Part shown: positions 23,501 to 31,624 of the stretch, in pieces | Numbering within the stretch: position 1 is the stretch's first letter | Layout of the letters: the number at the start of each line of letters is the position of its first letter | Source: Dendrolimus kikuchii | Lineage: Eukaryota; Arthropoda; Insecta; Lepidoptera; Lasiocampidae | DNA: 64,000 nt | Assembly: GCA_019925095.2 (NCBI GenBank) | Contig: CM034411.1 | Span: forward strand, 13,578,001-13,642,000 | Direction: 5' to 3' | Translations under genes and position numbers: made by a program | The notes under the pieces: model-generated | The model's database searches: none | What the model was told of the DNA's origin: nothing | The model's input: the letters and a program-made list of their open reading frames with translations, nothing else

Positions 23501-24907
23501 TTGAGGAATTGCATTCCATTCCTCTTCAATTGCAATTCGCATCTCTGGAAACCTTGTTGAAGCAGGTACCCAGATTTAAGTCTGGGCTTCGAGCTGGCCA
23601 GTCCATTTGCCGACCAGTGTATATTTTCTATCTTTGTAAATAAAGATAAATTCATTTATTATAGTAATTGTGTTTATGTGAAGAAAGTAATGTGAGAGAA
23701 CATACTTACCACAAATCTTACAAACAAATGGTCTTTTATCTTTATGACCATGTAAATGCCTTAAAATATCTTTCTTTTTTTCATACATCTTATCACAGAT
23801 AATGCATACATAGAAATTTCTACCATTTTCATTACATTTAATTACATATTCTTTTTCTGATTTATTTTGGTCAGTTTCATTTAATTCCTTATTCAAATGT
23901 TCTTTTATGTAATGGTGAAGTAAATCAGCTTGGTTTTCGAATTTATGAAAGCATGTCAAACATTCAGATTTTGTGATCAAAAAGTCTGTATTTAAATTTG
24001 GAACTGATTCCATATTTAAAATATTCTTGTTATATTTTCTTTTTCCTCTATTGTCTTTGGCATTTTTTATTTTTTCCATTGTATCATTACTTTCAGTTAA
24101 ATTAAAACTACCTTCAAATACCTCATTTTTACAATTTAAACTTTGTTCTTTTAATAAGGGTATGTTACTAGTTCTTGATATAATTTCTTCATTATCTCTT
24201 TTCAAAATTGATAATGCAGTTTCATCATCCGAAGAGAAATGATCTTCTAATTTTAATGTAGCATTGTTGTCTTCATTACATTTTTCTAGTTTAACATCAT
24301 TAGTATTTAAACTTGTATAAAAATCTTGTAAAACATTTTTGCCTAAATTAAGCAAGTTTTCAAGTTTATATTGATTTTCTTTAACTACTTCATAGTAATT
24401 GAACGTTTCTTCTATTTTCTGGACACAACTTTTACATAATTTGTTGGGAAATTCTTCTTTTATGGACACCTGGAAAATAACAGGAAAAGTATTTATCTAT
24501 ATAACAGCCTCATTTTATTACTTATTATATTCTGAGCTACACTCAAGTCATTTTAAATATGGAAAATAAACACTAGATCTTAAAAATGGTGCAGTATAGT
24601 TATAGGGCACATTTATTTATTATTTCAGATATAAAATTCACTTTGGGTGGTTATAAAAAAAATAACCACCGCCTAGGCCTCTCGTTAGAGTGTACTAGTG
24701 TTCTGTGGCCTAGCCCTTCTAACCCATATTATTAAAGTTTGGATCTGTTCATAATAAATAAATGTGTTCTATAACTATATTCCACCCTTACATTCTTACC
24801 TTTATAGATAAACAACTCCAAACTTTATTTAATATCTCAGTTTCCTCGCAGAGTTTAAGACTTATTTCCGTAGATACGGTTAAACACAATCTACAAATGT
24901 TATTCAT
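11517..24907 (-). CDS. ZAD and C2H2 zinc-finger protein, complete gene
   Basis: Predicted nuclear DNA-binding regulator of the insect ZAD-ZNF class. Coding exons, 5' to 3': 24907-24800, 24469-23710, 22238-22090, 19705-19581, 18410-18293, 14557-14442, 11658-11517. All junctions are GT-AG, phases agree, and the 1518-bp sum encodes 505 residues. The start is secure: TAA is in frame two codons upstream. Residues 1-60 form a ZAD (ICRLCL, then NKLCKSCV, the four-Cys site). An acidic Asn/Glu/Lys-rich linker follows. Then come about ten fingers, starting ECLTC, YVCIIC, FVCKIC, HCSYQC, YICKDC, YTCDIC, YVCVHC, FLCDLC, FACSTC and HACLKC. Odd points: HCSYQC is CX3C, FVCKIC has 13 residues before its first His, and the last finger ends HIRR-stop without its second His. 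ZAD domains usually dimerise; the DNA target is unknown. Transposons fill the introns. Confidence 0.93.
12620..12976 (-). mobile_element. Dispersed Helitron-like repeat (family G)
   Basis: CTAG followed by CCAGCGACTTCGACCACGC, then a long body with CCGCTCCCGGGA, TTGCTATCGAT and AATCGGCCCACTAG. It is shared with 20864, 27066 and 31625. The orientation is inferred from CTAG lying at the left end. It lies in intron 6 of gene 2. Confidence 0.5.
12989..13570 (+). mobile_element. 5'-truncated (TATG)n LINE
   Basis: It encodes NGALGKLLGAKNLSQKAQ, ESWVWK, then after a small shift the [16 protein letters not shown]...RGRPRHTF region. The tail TATG repeats end at the exact duplication TATTATATCTAT (12977-12988 and 13571-13582). 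It lies in intron 6 of gene 2, in the opposite orientation to the gene. Confidence 0.9.
13600..13745 (+). mobile_element. LINE 3' tail (CR1/Jockey-like)
   Basis: GGTTGCCTGGAAGAAATTGC, GCAATAAGACCGCCCATTGT and GTGCAATAAAGTATATTC with a TTCTA tail form the common lepidopteran LINE 3' UTR. Confidence 0.6.
13835..14080. other. GC-richer unassigned segment in gene 2 intron
   Basis: GGGGCGAGTGTCAGCGAAGG...AGGGCGACATAATGCACTAA is distinctly GC-richer than its surroundings and has short ORFs on both strands. Its composition resembles the LINE-like stretch at 39620-39840. No domain is recognised. Confidence 0.3.
14183..14431 (+). mobile_element. SINE S1 copy in gene 2 intron
   Basis: ATGCAGGAACGGAGAAAGAA to CAATAAAAAAAAA, with an internal deletion around the CCAGGTGGTAGGG block. 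Its A tail ends about 10 bp from the donor of exon 14557-14442, an unusually tight fit. Confidence 0.85.
14602..14840 (-). mobile_element. LINE 3' end, reverse copy (twin of 29558-29802)
   Basis: An AAAGAAAGAAAG tract, then TTTATTTGAAGAAATTGCGA...AAATGACCCAGTTTTGTTAA, nearly identical to 29558-29802. In reverse orientation this is a 3' UTR with a CTTT-type tail. It ends directly against the Helitron at 14841. Confidence 0.65.
14841..15852 (+). mobile_element. Non-autonomous Helitron A, copy 1 (1.0 kb)
   Basis: It begins TCCCTATTAATATTATAAAT and ends with a hairpin (CCCGCGGCTTAGCCGCGGG) followed by GTAAACTCTAG, with host A at 14840 and T at 15853. These are the Helitron hallmarks: 5' TC, a 3' hairpin, CTAG and insertion between A and T. 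It carries a CTGT tract near the 5' end and an 8-bp minisatellite (TTTTGCCC and variants, ~15248-15350). No Rep/helicase is present. It lies in intron 5 of gene 2, antisense to it. Twin: 19745-20853. Confidence 0.92.
15853..16070. other. AT-rich intron sequence, nothing recognised
   Basis: No coding or repeat signal is seen between the two Helitrons. Confidence 0.6.
16071..16308 (+). mobile_element. Short Helitron (family B)
   Basis: It starts TCTTATACTAATATATAAAG (after A) and ends with a bulged hairpin (GCGGACGAAGTCGC) then GCAGAAGCTAG (before T). It matches the reverse copies at 21167-21436 and 31174-31624. Confidence 0.85.
16395..16702 (+). mobile_element. SINE S1, near full length
   Basis: GTGCAGGAACGGAGAAAGAA through GGTAACCGCTTTCCATCAAG to CTGCAATAAAAAAAAA, in intron 5 of gene 2. 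Confidence 0.88.
16746..17190. mobile_element. MITE with ~105-bp terminal inverted repeats
   Basis: The left arm, from TATCGGTAGTTTAACATAAA through GAAAGCGGGGCCGG to GTGGAAAATAACCATG, is repeated in inverse at the right end (CATGGTTATTTTCCACC...AAACTACCGAT). The ~230-bp core has CTTACGTCA...TAGGAAGGCT on both sides. No ORF. It is a long-arm foldback element in intron 5 of gene 2. Confidence 0.8.
17285..17442 (-). mobile_element. Helitron family E, 3'-truncated
   Basis: It shares AAAAGAATTTTTTAAATCGG and CTACAACGTCACAAA...TTTACCTCTTTATAATATTA with the complete copy at 35248-35448. The 5' TC end (GA at 17441-17442, then T) is kept; the CTAG end is missing. Confidence 0.65.
17443..17965. other. 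Unassigned intron sequence with LTR-like features
   Basis: It contains GTGAATAAATTACCGCGC and AGTTTTATTGTGTCG, reminiscent of an LTR polyadenylation region, and a GCGAGCGAGATAGAGC stretch. No clear ends or target duplication were found, so no element is called. Confidence 0.3.
17970..18180 (-). mobile_element. Worn SINE S1, reverse copy
   Basis: GATAGGAAGTGGTTGCTGTCC, GACATTTGCACCACCAG and GGTGGCCATACAGACAGACAG match S1 in reverse with many changes. It lies just beyond the exon at 18293-18410. Confidence 0.6.
18727..18940 (+). promoter_or_regulatory. Heat-shock-element array in the LTR U3
   Basis: Repeated GAA/TTC modules at 5-bp spacing match the HSF site nGAAnnTTCnnGAAn. At 18860-18872 the order is GAA-TTC-GAA. 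At 18913-18940 there are six modules in register (GAA, TTC, GAA, GAA, TTC, GAA). The first tandem copy (from 18795) has TTC changed to CTC. Another cluster lies at 18727-18748, and a GAA-TTC pair at 18978-18985 just upstream of the TATA box. The motif match is seen directly; heat-responsive activity is inferred. Confidence 0.6.
18993..19000 (+). promoter_or_regulatory. LTR TATA box
   Basis: TATATAAG, about 30 bp upstream of an initiator-like GGCAGTT and 8 bp downstream of a GAAGATTCTTC module. Confidence 0.65.
19745..20853 (+). mobile_element. Non-autonomous Helitron A, copy 2 (1.1 kb)
   Basis: Near-identical to 14841-15852: TCCCTATTAATATTATAAAT start, CCCGCGG-CCGCGGG hairpin and CTAG end, with host A at 19744 and T at 20854. 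The (TTTTGCCC)n minisatellite is about twice as long here (~20145-20345), which explains most of the length difference. The 5' end is 39 bp from the acceptor of exon 19705-19581, so the branch point of that intron may lie in Helitron DNA. Confidence 0.92.
20864..21166 (-). mobile_element. Helitron-like repeat family G copy
   Basis: CTAGGATTCGTG and GACTTCGTCCACGTTGG, CCACTCCCGGGA, TTGCTATCGATTGG, then CAATTTTATAATATTA. Its distal end is broken by the family B Helitron at 21167. Confidence 0.55.
21167..21436 (-). mobile_element. Helitron family B, nested in family G
   Basis: CTAG at 21167-21170, then CCTGCGACTTCGTCCGCGTGG, ending in the inverse of TCTTATACTAATATA at 21436, with A and T flanks. 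Related G copies read through the junction as AATATTATA. Confidence 0.8.
21485..21990 (-). mobile_element. LINE C-terminal and 3' fragment, reverse
   Basis: The minus-strand reading RISMAIQRGNIPSCLGTLP...DDLGSVFYL matches the C-terminus seen at 40080-40200. The downstream part, with AAGAAAGAAAG and ACAACCAGCGCTGATTTTC, resembles the 14602 tail family. It ends about 100 bp from the exon at 22090. Confidence 0.6.
22245..22600 (+). mobile_element. Jockey-like LINE C-terminal fragment
   Basis: The reading ELWNALPECVSPKKYNPGIY then KSRVNRYYLGKSASS runs to a stop near 22590. The W-N-x-L-P block is the usual C-terminal motif of these reverse transcriptases. It begins within about 10 bp of the acceptor of gene 2 exon 3 and is antisense to the gene. 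Confidence 0.7.
22640..22895. repeat. Possible MITE with GTTCCATTAGT inverted ends
   Basis: GTTCCATTAGT near 22645 and ACTAATGGAAC near 22879 are inverse, enclosing ~230 bp with several CGACC/GGTCG motifs. No coding. Confidence 0.45.
22925..22998. repeat. Small foldback MITE
   Basis: GGTTAAAATTTGACATAAG and the imperfect inverse CATTACTTGTGTCAAAAATT side share a family with 1725-1800 next to the 1675 hairpin. Confidence 0.5.
23400..23605 (-). pseudogene. Tc1-like transposase C-terminal fragment
   Basis: On the minus strand, WPARSPDLN is followed in another frame by IAIEEEWNAIPQDFIVRLE and AVIRATGRNTDQ-like residues. These are the third-Asp region (SPDLNP) and the WNxIPQ block of Tc1 transposases. 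Frame changes and the missing front make it dead. It lies in intron 2 of gene 2, same strand as the gene. Confidence 0.7.
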
Positions 24908-25880
24908 TGTTTATCTTTCATTTAAAAATATCTTTTTTCAAATAAAACATTTATAAGAAAGTTTAAAAACAATGTTTTTACTTTTTTGTCTTTTACAATT
25001 CATTTGACAATTACTCCACAGATTACTATAATGGTAGGCAAAAGAACTTACTCCTACAGCTTAGATGTATCAATTTATCAATGTTTTGTCAATCATTTGA
25101 CTGCCGCCAAATAATGGCGTTCTTGTGGAACAAAAGCACAATCCTTTCTTTAGAACAACTAGTATCCTACCGATAATGTTAGTTTTTTAAAACATTTTTT
25201 AAAACATCAGCCTTCAAGATTCAATATAAACCTTAACTCAGTTATCATAACGTTTATTTATTATTAATAGCACCTTTCCTACATATTAATGTACTCTGTG
25301 ATTCTATCATTTATAATATTTTAATTGACATTTGTAGAATAAAAAATATATAATTTTATTATTTAATTGTATAATTTGGTTAATGTGGTCCACTAATAGT
25401 ATAATCTGTCAATTTCCTTTCTTTAAATAGTCTGTTTGAAAACCACTGTTTCGTAAACAGCAGGAACTATTATCAGCGGTTCCCTCTATGTATAGAAGTT
25501 AAATCCTAACCCATCAAAATATACTCCAATGACAGTCGATCGACATGCCCTAAGGTATCATAGGTTCCCCGGCTATTAACTTCCTACCGCGCGTTGGTAA
25601 TCGCCTCCCATTTCACGCGCAGCACGACCTGTAATGTATATAGGTCAAACGATATAACTCGCTGGGATGTATTCGAAGATAAAAATAATTTTACAATGAT
25701 ATCTTAAGTAAACTTTTTAGTAGAGAATTCAAGTCTAGAGCAGTAGTTCTTCTAACTCTTCAAATCTTCAAGTCTAGAAATTTTAATCTTAGTAAATTCG
25801 TAGCAGTTAAACAAGGTAAGCTCTTGTTGTGGGTAATATGACTAATATACAACGGAAAATTCTAGTTCTAATCTTTGATT
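24908..25880. other. 5' flank of gene 2, no other gene seen
   Basis: AT-rich. The base context at the start (AACAATG) is good, but I cannot place a TATA box or start site with confidence. 25090-25145 (GGCGTTCTTGTGG...) is a scrap of family I. Confidence 0.4.
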
Positions 25881-25884
25881 AAAT

Positions 25885-26011
25885 AGAGTGGAGGCTGACC
25901 TGTCGGAGCTACGAGCCAATAATTGGCAAGAAACTGCACAGGACAGAGAAAAATGGCACGCTTTTGTTTCGGAAGCCAAGACCCACTTTGGGTCGCTGAG
26001 TCAACGGAGTA
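25885..26011 (+). mobile_element. RTE-like LINE C-terminal fragment
   Basis: The reading DLSELRANNWQETAQDREKW then HAFVSEAKTHFGSLSQRSK to a stop. The A-Q-D-R-x-x-W block is typical of the C-terminus of RTE-type LINEs. Confidence 0.65.
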
Positions 26012-26279
26012 AGTAATCTTAGATTCTCAGGCTTATAATTGAACCTGGAACTTCTGCGTTTAAGAACGGGCGTGATAGTGTATAGCTTCTTATGCTGTTG
26101 AGATAATTTTTAAGTCGAGAATGCTTCTCATTAGATAAAAAGTCAATGTTTAGACGCTAAACGGGAACGAAAACCTGGTAACATTCGATTTTTAACTTAA
26201 ACCTACAATCATACTTCAAAATTTGCAATCTCTAGCTTAAATGATCATATAATTTTATGTCAAAACAATAAGTTAATAC
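26012..26279. other. Unassigned AT-rich sequence
   Basis: I see no coding or repeat signal here. Confidence 0.5.
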
Positions 26280-26292
26280 AATTAATATGAAT

Positions 26293-26873
26293 AGGAATAG
26301 TTTAAATGGAGCGTTAGGTAAACTTCTAGGCGCTAAGAACCTCAGCCAGAAGGCCCAGCTCGCCGTACACAACGCGGTGCTGGTACCTACGCTCGCGTAT
26401 GGAAGCGAGAGTTGGGTATGGAAGAAAGAGCATGAAAGTAGAGTAAACGCGGTCGAGATGCGAGCACTGCGCAAAATCTGCGGAGTGACGCTCGCGGACC
26501 GCGTTCGTAATACCGAAGTAAGAAAGAGAGTTGGTCTGAAAGAGAGTGTCGGGGTGAAGGTAAGGAAAGGAATGCTCCGGTGGTTCGGGCATGTGGAAAG
26601 AATTCATGATGAGAGAATGACTAAACAGATATACAATGCAAAAGTGGATGGATGCAGAAGTCGTGGAAGGCCACGACACACCTTCCATGATCAAATTGAT
26701 CGTGTACTAGCAGAAGGTGATGTCAGGAGCCTTAAGAACAGACGAGCTTGCATGACAAGAGTTATGGATGTCAAAGAGGCAAGTGAGGTGTGTAAGAATA
26801 AGCCTAAATGGCACTCTGTTGTTCGTGCCTGCCCCGCAAGGGAACTGGCGTGAAGTTATGTATGTATGTATGT
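26293..26873 (+). mobile_element. (TATG)n LINE fragment with open 188-codon frame
   Basis: It runs open from SLNGALGKLLGAKNLSQKAQ through [13 protein letters not shown] and [15 protein letters not shown] to ELA and a TGA stop, then the TATG tail. AATTAATATGAAT flanks it exactly at 26280-26292 and 26874-26886. The intact frame points to a recent insertion. The truncated frame starts inside the polyprotein and has no reverse transcriptase core. Confidence 0.92.
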
Positions 26874-27065
26874 AATTAATATGAATGACAAATAATTATA
26901 AAAAAAGATATTTATTTGAAAATTTCAAATCATCCTTCTTAATTTCATTGAAGGTAAAACTTCTTTAGGTGCGCCGTTGACCAGTTTTGGGGGAAAAGGA
27001 GTTGAACTCGCGTGACCGTCACTATTAGATATATTTATATATAGATGAGTGTGTTTGTGTGTGTA

Positions 27066-27352
27066 TAATATTAAGATTTGCCCGCGACTTCGTCTACGTT
27101 GGATGGGTAGAAAAGATGACACAGTCGTTTCACACAGCGAATTTGAATCAGTGAAAAATTGCATTGGAATCTGATTTTTTCAACCTGGCACTTTAAACCG
27201 TTCCCAAGAAAATTTCTGTGGGATTCCCAGGATCAAAAGTACAGCAGATTTTAAGTCAACGAATACCGCATCAAAATCGGCCCAGTAATTTTTGCGTGAA
27301 TCACGAACAATATAAAAATATTAAACTTTTACAATTTTATAATATTATACAT
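27066..27352 (-). mobile_element. Helitron-like repeat family G copy
   Basis: TTTGCCCGCGACTTCGTCTACG, CCGTTCCCAAGAAAATTTCT, AAAATCGGCCCAGTAATTTT and CAATTTTATAATATTAT match the other G copies. A mariner follows at once. Confidence 0.55.
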
Positions 27353-27354
27353 AT

Positions 27355-28610
27355 ACTTAGTCTGGCCATAAATACTGTTACAATTAAAAAGAAACAAAAT
27401 ATTACATTTGAATTTGGAATCTGTCATTTTTATATGATTGTTCATTGTGTTTTCTTATTTTGGCGCCAAAACATTGTACAACATTTTGCTATATTAAAAT
27501 GGAGTGGAGTGATAAAGAGAACCGAATCGCTGTGATTGCTTTACACGAAGTAGGTATGGAGCCAAATGCAGTTTTTACTACTCTCCATAGGCTTGGTATT
27601 AGTCAAATGTTTGTGTACCGGGCTATTAATAGGTACAATGAGACCTCTTCTGTTTGTAACAGAAAAAGATCTGACCGTCCACGTAGTGTTTGTACGAAAA
27701 AGGTGGTCAAAGCAGTAAGGGAAAGAATTCGAAGAGATCCTGTCCGAAAGCAAAAATTTTTATCTCGGGAGATAAAGATATCACCTAGAACCATGTCGTG
27801 TATTTTAAAATATGACTTAGGACTTGCAGTCTATAAGAGACGCACTGGTCATTTCTTAACTCATAATTTAAAAAAGAATAGGGTGGTAAAATCGAAACAA
27901 CTACTGAAGTGGTATGCAAAGGGAGGTCACAGAAAAACTTTGTTTACGGATGAGAATTTTTTTATAATTGAGCAACATTTTAACAAATCAAATCACCGTA
28001 TTTATGCTCAAACTCTAAGGAAGCTTCTCATTTAGTCGATAGAGTACAACGTGGGCATTATCCATCTTCAGTGATGGTTTGGTGGGGTGTTAGCTATGAA
28101 GGAGTGACTGAGCCATATTTTTGTTAAAGGTATCAAAACATCGGCACAAGTGTATCAAGATACCATTCTTGAAAATAGTTAAGCCCCTTAACAACACCAT
28201 GTTCAATAACCAAGAATGGTCCTCCCAGTGAGACTCGGCGCCGGGTCATAAAGCTCGGTCCACGCAGTCTTGGTTGGAAACGAAGGTTTCGGACTTCATC
28301 AGAGCTGAAGAGTGCCCGTCGTCTAGTCCCGATCTTAATCCGCTGGATTATGATTTATAGTCAGTTTTAGAGAGTACGGCTTGCTCTAAACGCCATGATA
28401 ATTTGGAGTCTCTAAAACAATCCATACGATTAGCAGTGAAGAATTTTCCCATGAAAAGAGTGCGTGCTTCTATTGATAACTGGCCTCAACGTTTAAAGGA
28501 CTGTATTGCAGCCAATAGAGACCACTTCGAAAAAGCTTTTTATATTTTAAATTGTTTTATATTTTATTGATTAAACTAACACACTGTAAAACTTATAAAT
28601 GTTATATGCC
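27355..28610 (+). mobile_element. Degenerate mariner of the DD37D (maT) type
   Basis: The left terminal repeat (TCTGGCCATAAATACTGTTA) is clear; the right one (inverse of ATGCCATAGG) is worn. From ATG 27499 the frame is open to 28035: helix-turn-helix N-terminus (MEWSDKENRIAVIALHEVG) and the first catalytic Asp (LFTDENFF). After frameshifts, the second Asp (DSAPGHKARSTQ) and third (SPDLNPLDYD) are visible, with 37 residues between them, the maT spacing. Stops and shifts make it inactive. Confidence 0.85.
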
Positions 28611-29084
28611 ATAGGAAAAAAAAAATCCTTATTACAATATTTATGGCAAGACTCGGTATAGCTCTTTTTGGATGTGGAGAAAGCATTGATATCGCGTGAG
28701 TGTCACGCTCAGATACAAAGTATTCAATTCTGATGTGCAGTCCTACGACTGACAGTTTTTTGAGATAATACACTGTTCAAGTAAATACACCAACGATATA
28801 TCTCCGGACTAGTCTCACGCATGATCCGCTAGTATTCCTGGTGCCGGATTTTGTCACATCCGTGTCACCCCTCCGGATGTGCCGCGCTCCCGTGGGACTC
28901 GACACGCCGTCGGCCGAGTATGGCACAATCTTTTTGAAAAAAGAACAAAAGATGTAAATCGGCTGATTTAGATATTAAATTTTGTCAAACGAGTTGTTCA
29001 GCATTAAAAAAATTGAGATAGAGATGTTCATTCACTTACTTCTTACCAGTTTTCAATTTAAATGACACGACTACAAAGCTTTTA
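28611..29084. other. Unassigned sequence
   Basis: Contains a GC-richer stretch (28850-28925, CCGGATGTGCCGCGCTCCCG). No gene or known repeat is recognised. Confidence 0.4.
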
Positions 29085-29255
29085 CCGCCATTTAATTGTA
29101 AGCGAGATTTGGATCTAAGGTTATTTTTGGTTGCAAAAGGTATTTTAAACTATTATTTTGTTTTAAGACTTTCATTTTTAGTTAGTATAGACCCTACTGA
29201 ATCAAAAATTGATATACTGAAAACAAAATAATAGTTATAAAATACCTTCTGCAAC
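29085..29255. repeat. Foldback element, diverged copy
   Basis: Arms GGTATTTTAAACTATTATTT (from 29139) and its near-inverse ending at 29246 match the perfect foldback at 29961-30067. The left flank (GTAAGCGAGATTTGGATC) is the inverse of the right flank of that copy. Confidence 0.7.
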
Positions 29256-29417
29256 AAAGAAATAAAGAAAATAATTTTATTCAGGAAAAAATACATTGGT
29301 GTAGTGTAGGTATAATAGGTATATTTAAAAGTAACAACCATAACCTTGTCCTGAAGGGGGCATCAGACTCAGCATAATGCTGCTCTTAAGGTACTGTCAC
29401 TGCAGACATTACATCAT

Positions 29418-29419
<2 letters not shown>

Positions 29420-29470
<51 letters not shown>
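29420..29470. repeat. (TA)n microsatellite
   Basis: About 25 TA units, followed by ACATACACACACATACATAC. Confidence 0.95.
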
Positions 29471-29475
<5 letters not shown>

Positions 29476-29557
29476 CATACACACACATACATACATAGTG
29501 TATAGAAAAAATGGGAAAATAATAATAATGAATAAATATATTAGTGTTATATATAAA

Positions 29558-29802
29558 GAAAGAAAGAAAGAAAAACTTTATTTAAAGAAATTGCGACGTA
29601 ATTACATTCCTTACACATTTTATACACAAAGCATATTTTGAGAATTTGTACGCCGCATTTTCAGCAAACAAGGTTTGCACTCAGCATATTGCTGTGTCGG
29701 AATAATATCCGACACAACGCTGATTTTAAGTACAAATCTTCCTTTTGGCGTAAGACCAAAATGACCCAGTTTTGTTAATTAAATAATAAATAAGAATAAT
29801 AA
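29558..29802 (-). mobile_element. LINE 3' end, reverse copy (twin of 14602)
   Basis: AAAGAAAGAAAG then TTTAAAGAAATTGCGACG...ACCCAGTTTTGTTAATTAAA, nearly the same as 14602-14840. Confidence 0.65.
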
Positions 29803-29960
29803 TTAATAATATATATAATAATCAAAATTAATTAAATACCACTTGTATCATATTTTAGGTCGTGTTGTGAACGCTGGTGCTCTTTTAAAAATATAAACTT
29901 AGGTTCATATGTCGCTTACGATAAAATGGCGGTAAAGGCTCGAAATTTTCTGTTGCAATA

Positions 29961-30067
29961 GGTATTTCAAAGTATTATTTTGTTTTAAGACTTTCAGTTT
30001 CAGTTGGGTTAGATCCTACTGAACCAAAAACTGAAAGTCTTAAAACAAAATAATACTTTGAAATACC
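29961..30067. repeat. Perfect 40-bp foldback arms
   Basis: 29961-30000 (GGTATTTCAAAGTATTATTT...) is the exact inverse of 30028-30067, around a 27-nt loop. The outer bases (GTTGCAATA / TTTTGGAAC) extend it imperfectly. An RNA across it would form a long hairpin. It is probably a MITE. TGTCGCTTACG appears on both sides as a direct repeat (29918 and 30104). Confidence 0.9.
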
Positions 30068-30354
30068 TTTTGGAACAAAAAATAAATTTGGGTCCAAATG
30101 TCGCTTACGGTAAGGGTTCGATATATACCCTATTCTGAGAGTAACATATTTGAGCCGTTAGGTTTTCGCCTGTAATATCAGTTATTAAGGTATGAATTAA
30201 AAAAATTAGACGGTTATATTTATGTATGGAAATATTTTTAAGTCTGCTTGGGATCGATCAGTGACCTAATTTCAATAGAAACTCGGCCAAGAGTTATCGG
30301 GATTATACCTTACTTTACACCTTGAAGAATTTTATTTTTATTGAACTTTTTTTA

Positions 30355-30636
30355 TATTATTTTCTTGATAGAAAGCGGTTACCATCGCCTATGGACATTT
30401 GCAACAAGTTGCTACAAATGCGCTGCTGCTCTCTTAAGGGAGACTGGAACCTGGTCACTAATGCCGGAACACAACTCAAGGTTGTTATGGCGACATACTT
30501 TAGACTAGGGATGGTAGCCATCCAGTCGGGCAAATACCCTACCACCTTGCTGTGGGTTGTTTTGTCGCCTCTTACGACAGGCCGCCCGGCCGCAGGAAAT
30601 TGTATTCTTTCTCCGTCCCTGCACGGATACTTACTG
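30355..30636 (-). mobile_element. SINE S1, reverse copy
   Basis: AAGCGGTTACCATCGCCTATG through CCTTAAGGGAGACTGGAACC-like blocks to the inverse of GTGCAGGGACGGAGAAAGAA near 30630. The A tail side is truncated. Confidence 0.85.
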
Positions 30637-31173
30637 GCTCGTCGGATTTATTTACCTAGTCTATTTTAAATAGGACGACATGGCTGACACATTCCAACTG
30701 TAGTGCCTCGAGTATGTTTCTTGAGGCTAGATTGAACACGTTTTGTGCTATTCGGAGAAGTCGCATTGCAAATTTCTTGACCAGAGTTGAAGGGTGTAGA
30801 CACAGTATAATTGCGGCCCTTGCTAGCAGGCTGCACCAAACAAAAATGTATTGGGACTGGTTGCAGATGGCTGCATAGATATAATAATTAATTTGATGAA
30901 ATTATAAATATATGTGAATGGAATTGCTGTAAAGGACTGACCGACTGACTGACTGACTGATGGACATTTTTTTGTTAATTTTATTATTGTTATTTTGAAG
31001 GTTTTTTTTTAATTTAATTTAATTTAATTTAATAATAATAAGTTGTAAAAGTGTGTTGAAATTATGGATCTTTGTGTCTGAAATAAATTATTATTATTAT
31101 TATTATAAAACAAAATTCGTAGCGCTATCGTAAACTCCTGCGAAGTAATATTAATTTTAATTATATTAAAATA
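30637..31173. other. Unassigned sequence with small microsatellites
   Basis: A GACT tract near 30945-30961 and a TTTAA tract near 31010-31033. CTTGCTAGCAGGCTGCACC and neighbouring bases (30700-30870) look LINE-like, but no protein can be read. Confidence 0.4.
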
Positions 31174-31624
31174 CTAGCTTCTGCCCGCGACTTCGTCCGC
31201 GTGGAATAATAAAAAAAGTAATTTAAAAAACACCGATTTTGAAACATTCTTCATGGATGCTCCGCTCCTATTGGTCTTAGCGTGGTGATATACAGCCTAG
31301 CCTTCCTCGATAAATGGGCTATCTAACATTGAAAGAATTTTTGAAATCCGACCAGTAGTTCCTGAGATTAGCGCGTTCAAGCAAACAAACAAACAAACTC
31401 TTCAGCTTTATATATTAGTACTAGCTGTCCCGGCAGACGTTGTCCTGCCCTGAAGAAAATTTGAAACCCAATTGCAGCGCCACCTACCGGGTCCAATTGT
31501 GAATCTAAACCATCCTTGAATCCACTTGAACACACACAAAAAAAATCATTCAAATCGGTCCAGCCGTTTAGGAGGAGTTCACTGTCAACACACGTACAGA
31601 AGAATTATATATATAAAGATAAGA
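31174..31624 (-). mobile_element. Helitron B split by a nested Helitron C
   Basis: Family B occupies 31174-31420 and 31620-31624. The left piece starts CTAG-CTTCTGCCCGCGACTTC and breaks at TTAGTA; the right piece resumes TAAGA, restoring the B 5' end (TCTTATACTAA in reverse). The insert sits exactly between A and T. Confidence 0.85.
31421..31619 (-). mobile_element. Helitron C inserted in Helitron B
   Basis: Starts CTAGCTGTCCCGGCAGACGT and ends with the inverse of TCTTTATATATATAATTCTT. Other copies: 44724-44926, 58981-59192 and 60583-60912. Confidence 0.85.

Noticed and set aside
23576..23709. Continuation of the ZAD gene reading past 23710
   Set aside because: The reading loses finger structure after CKIC, a GTAAGT donor is at 23709, and the next exon (22238) completes the finger in phase.
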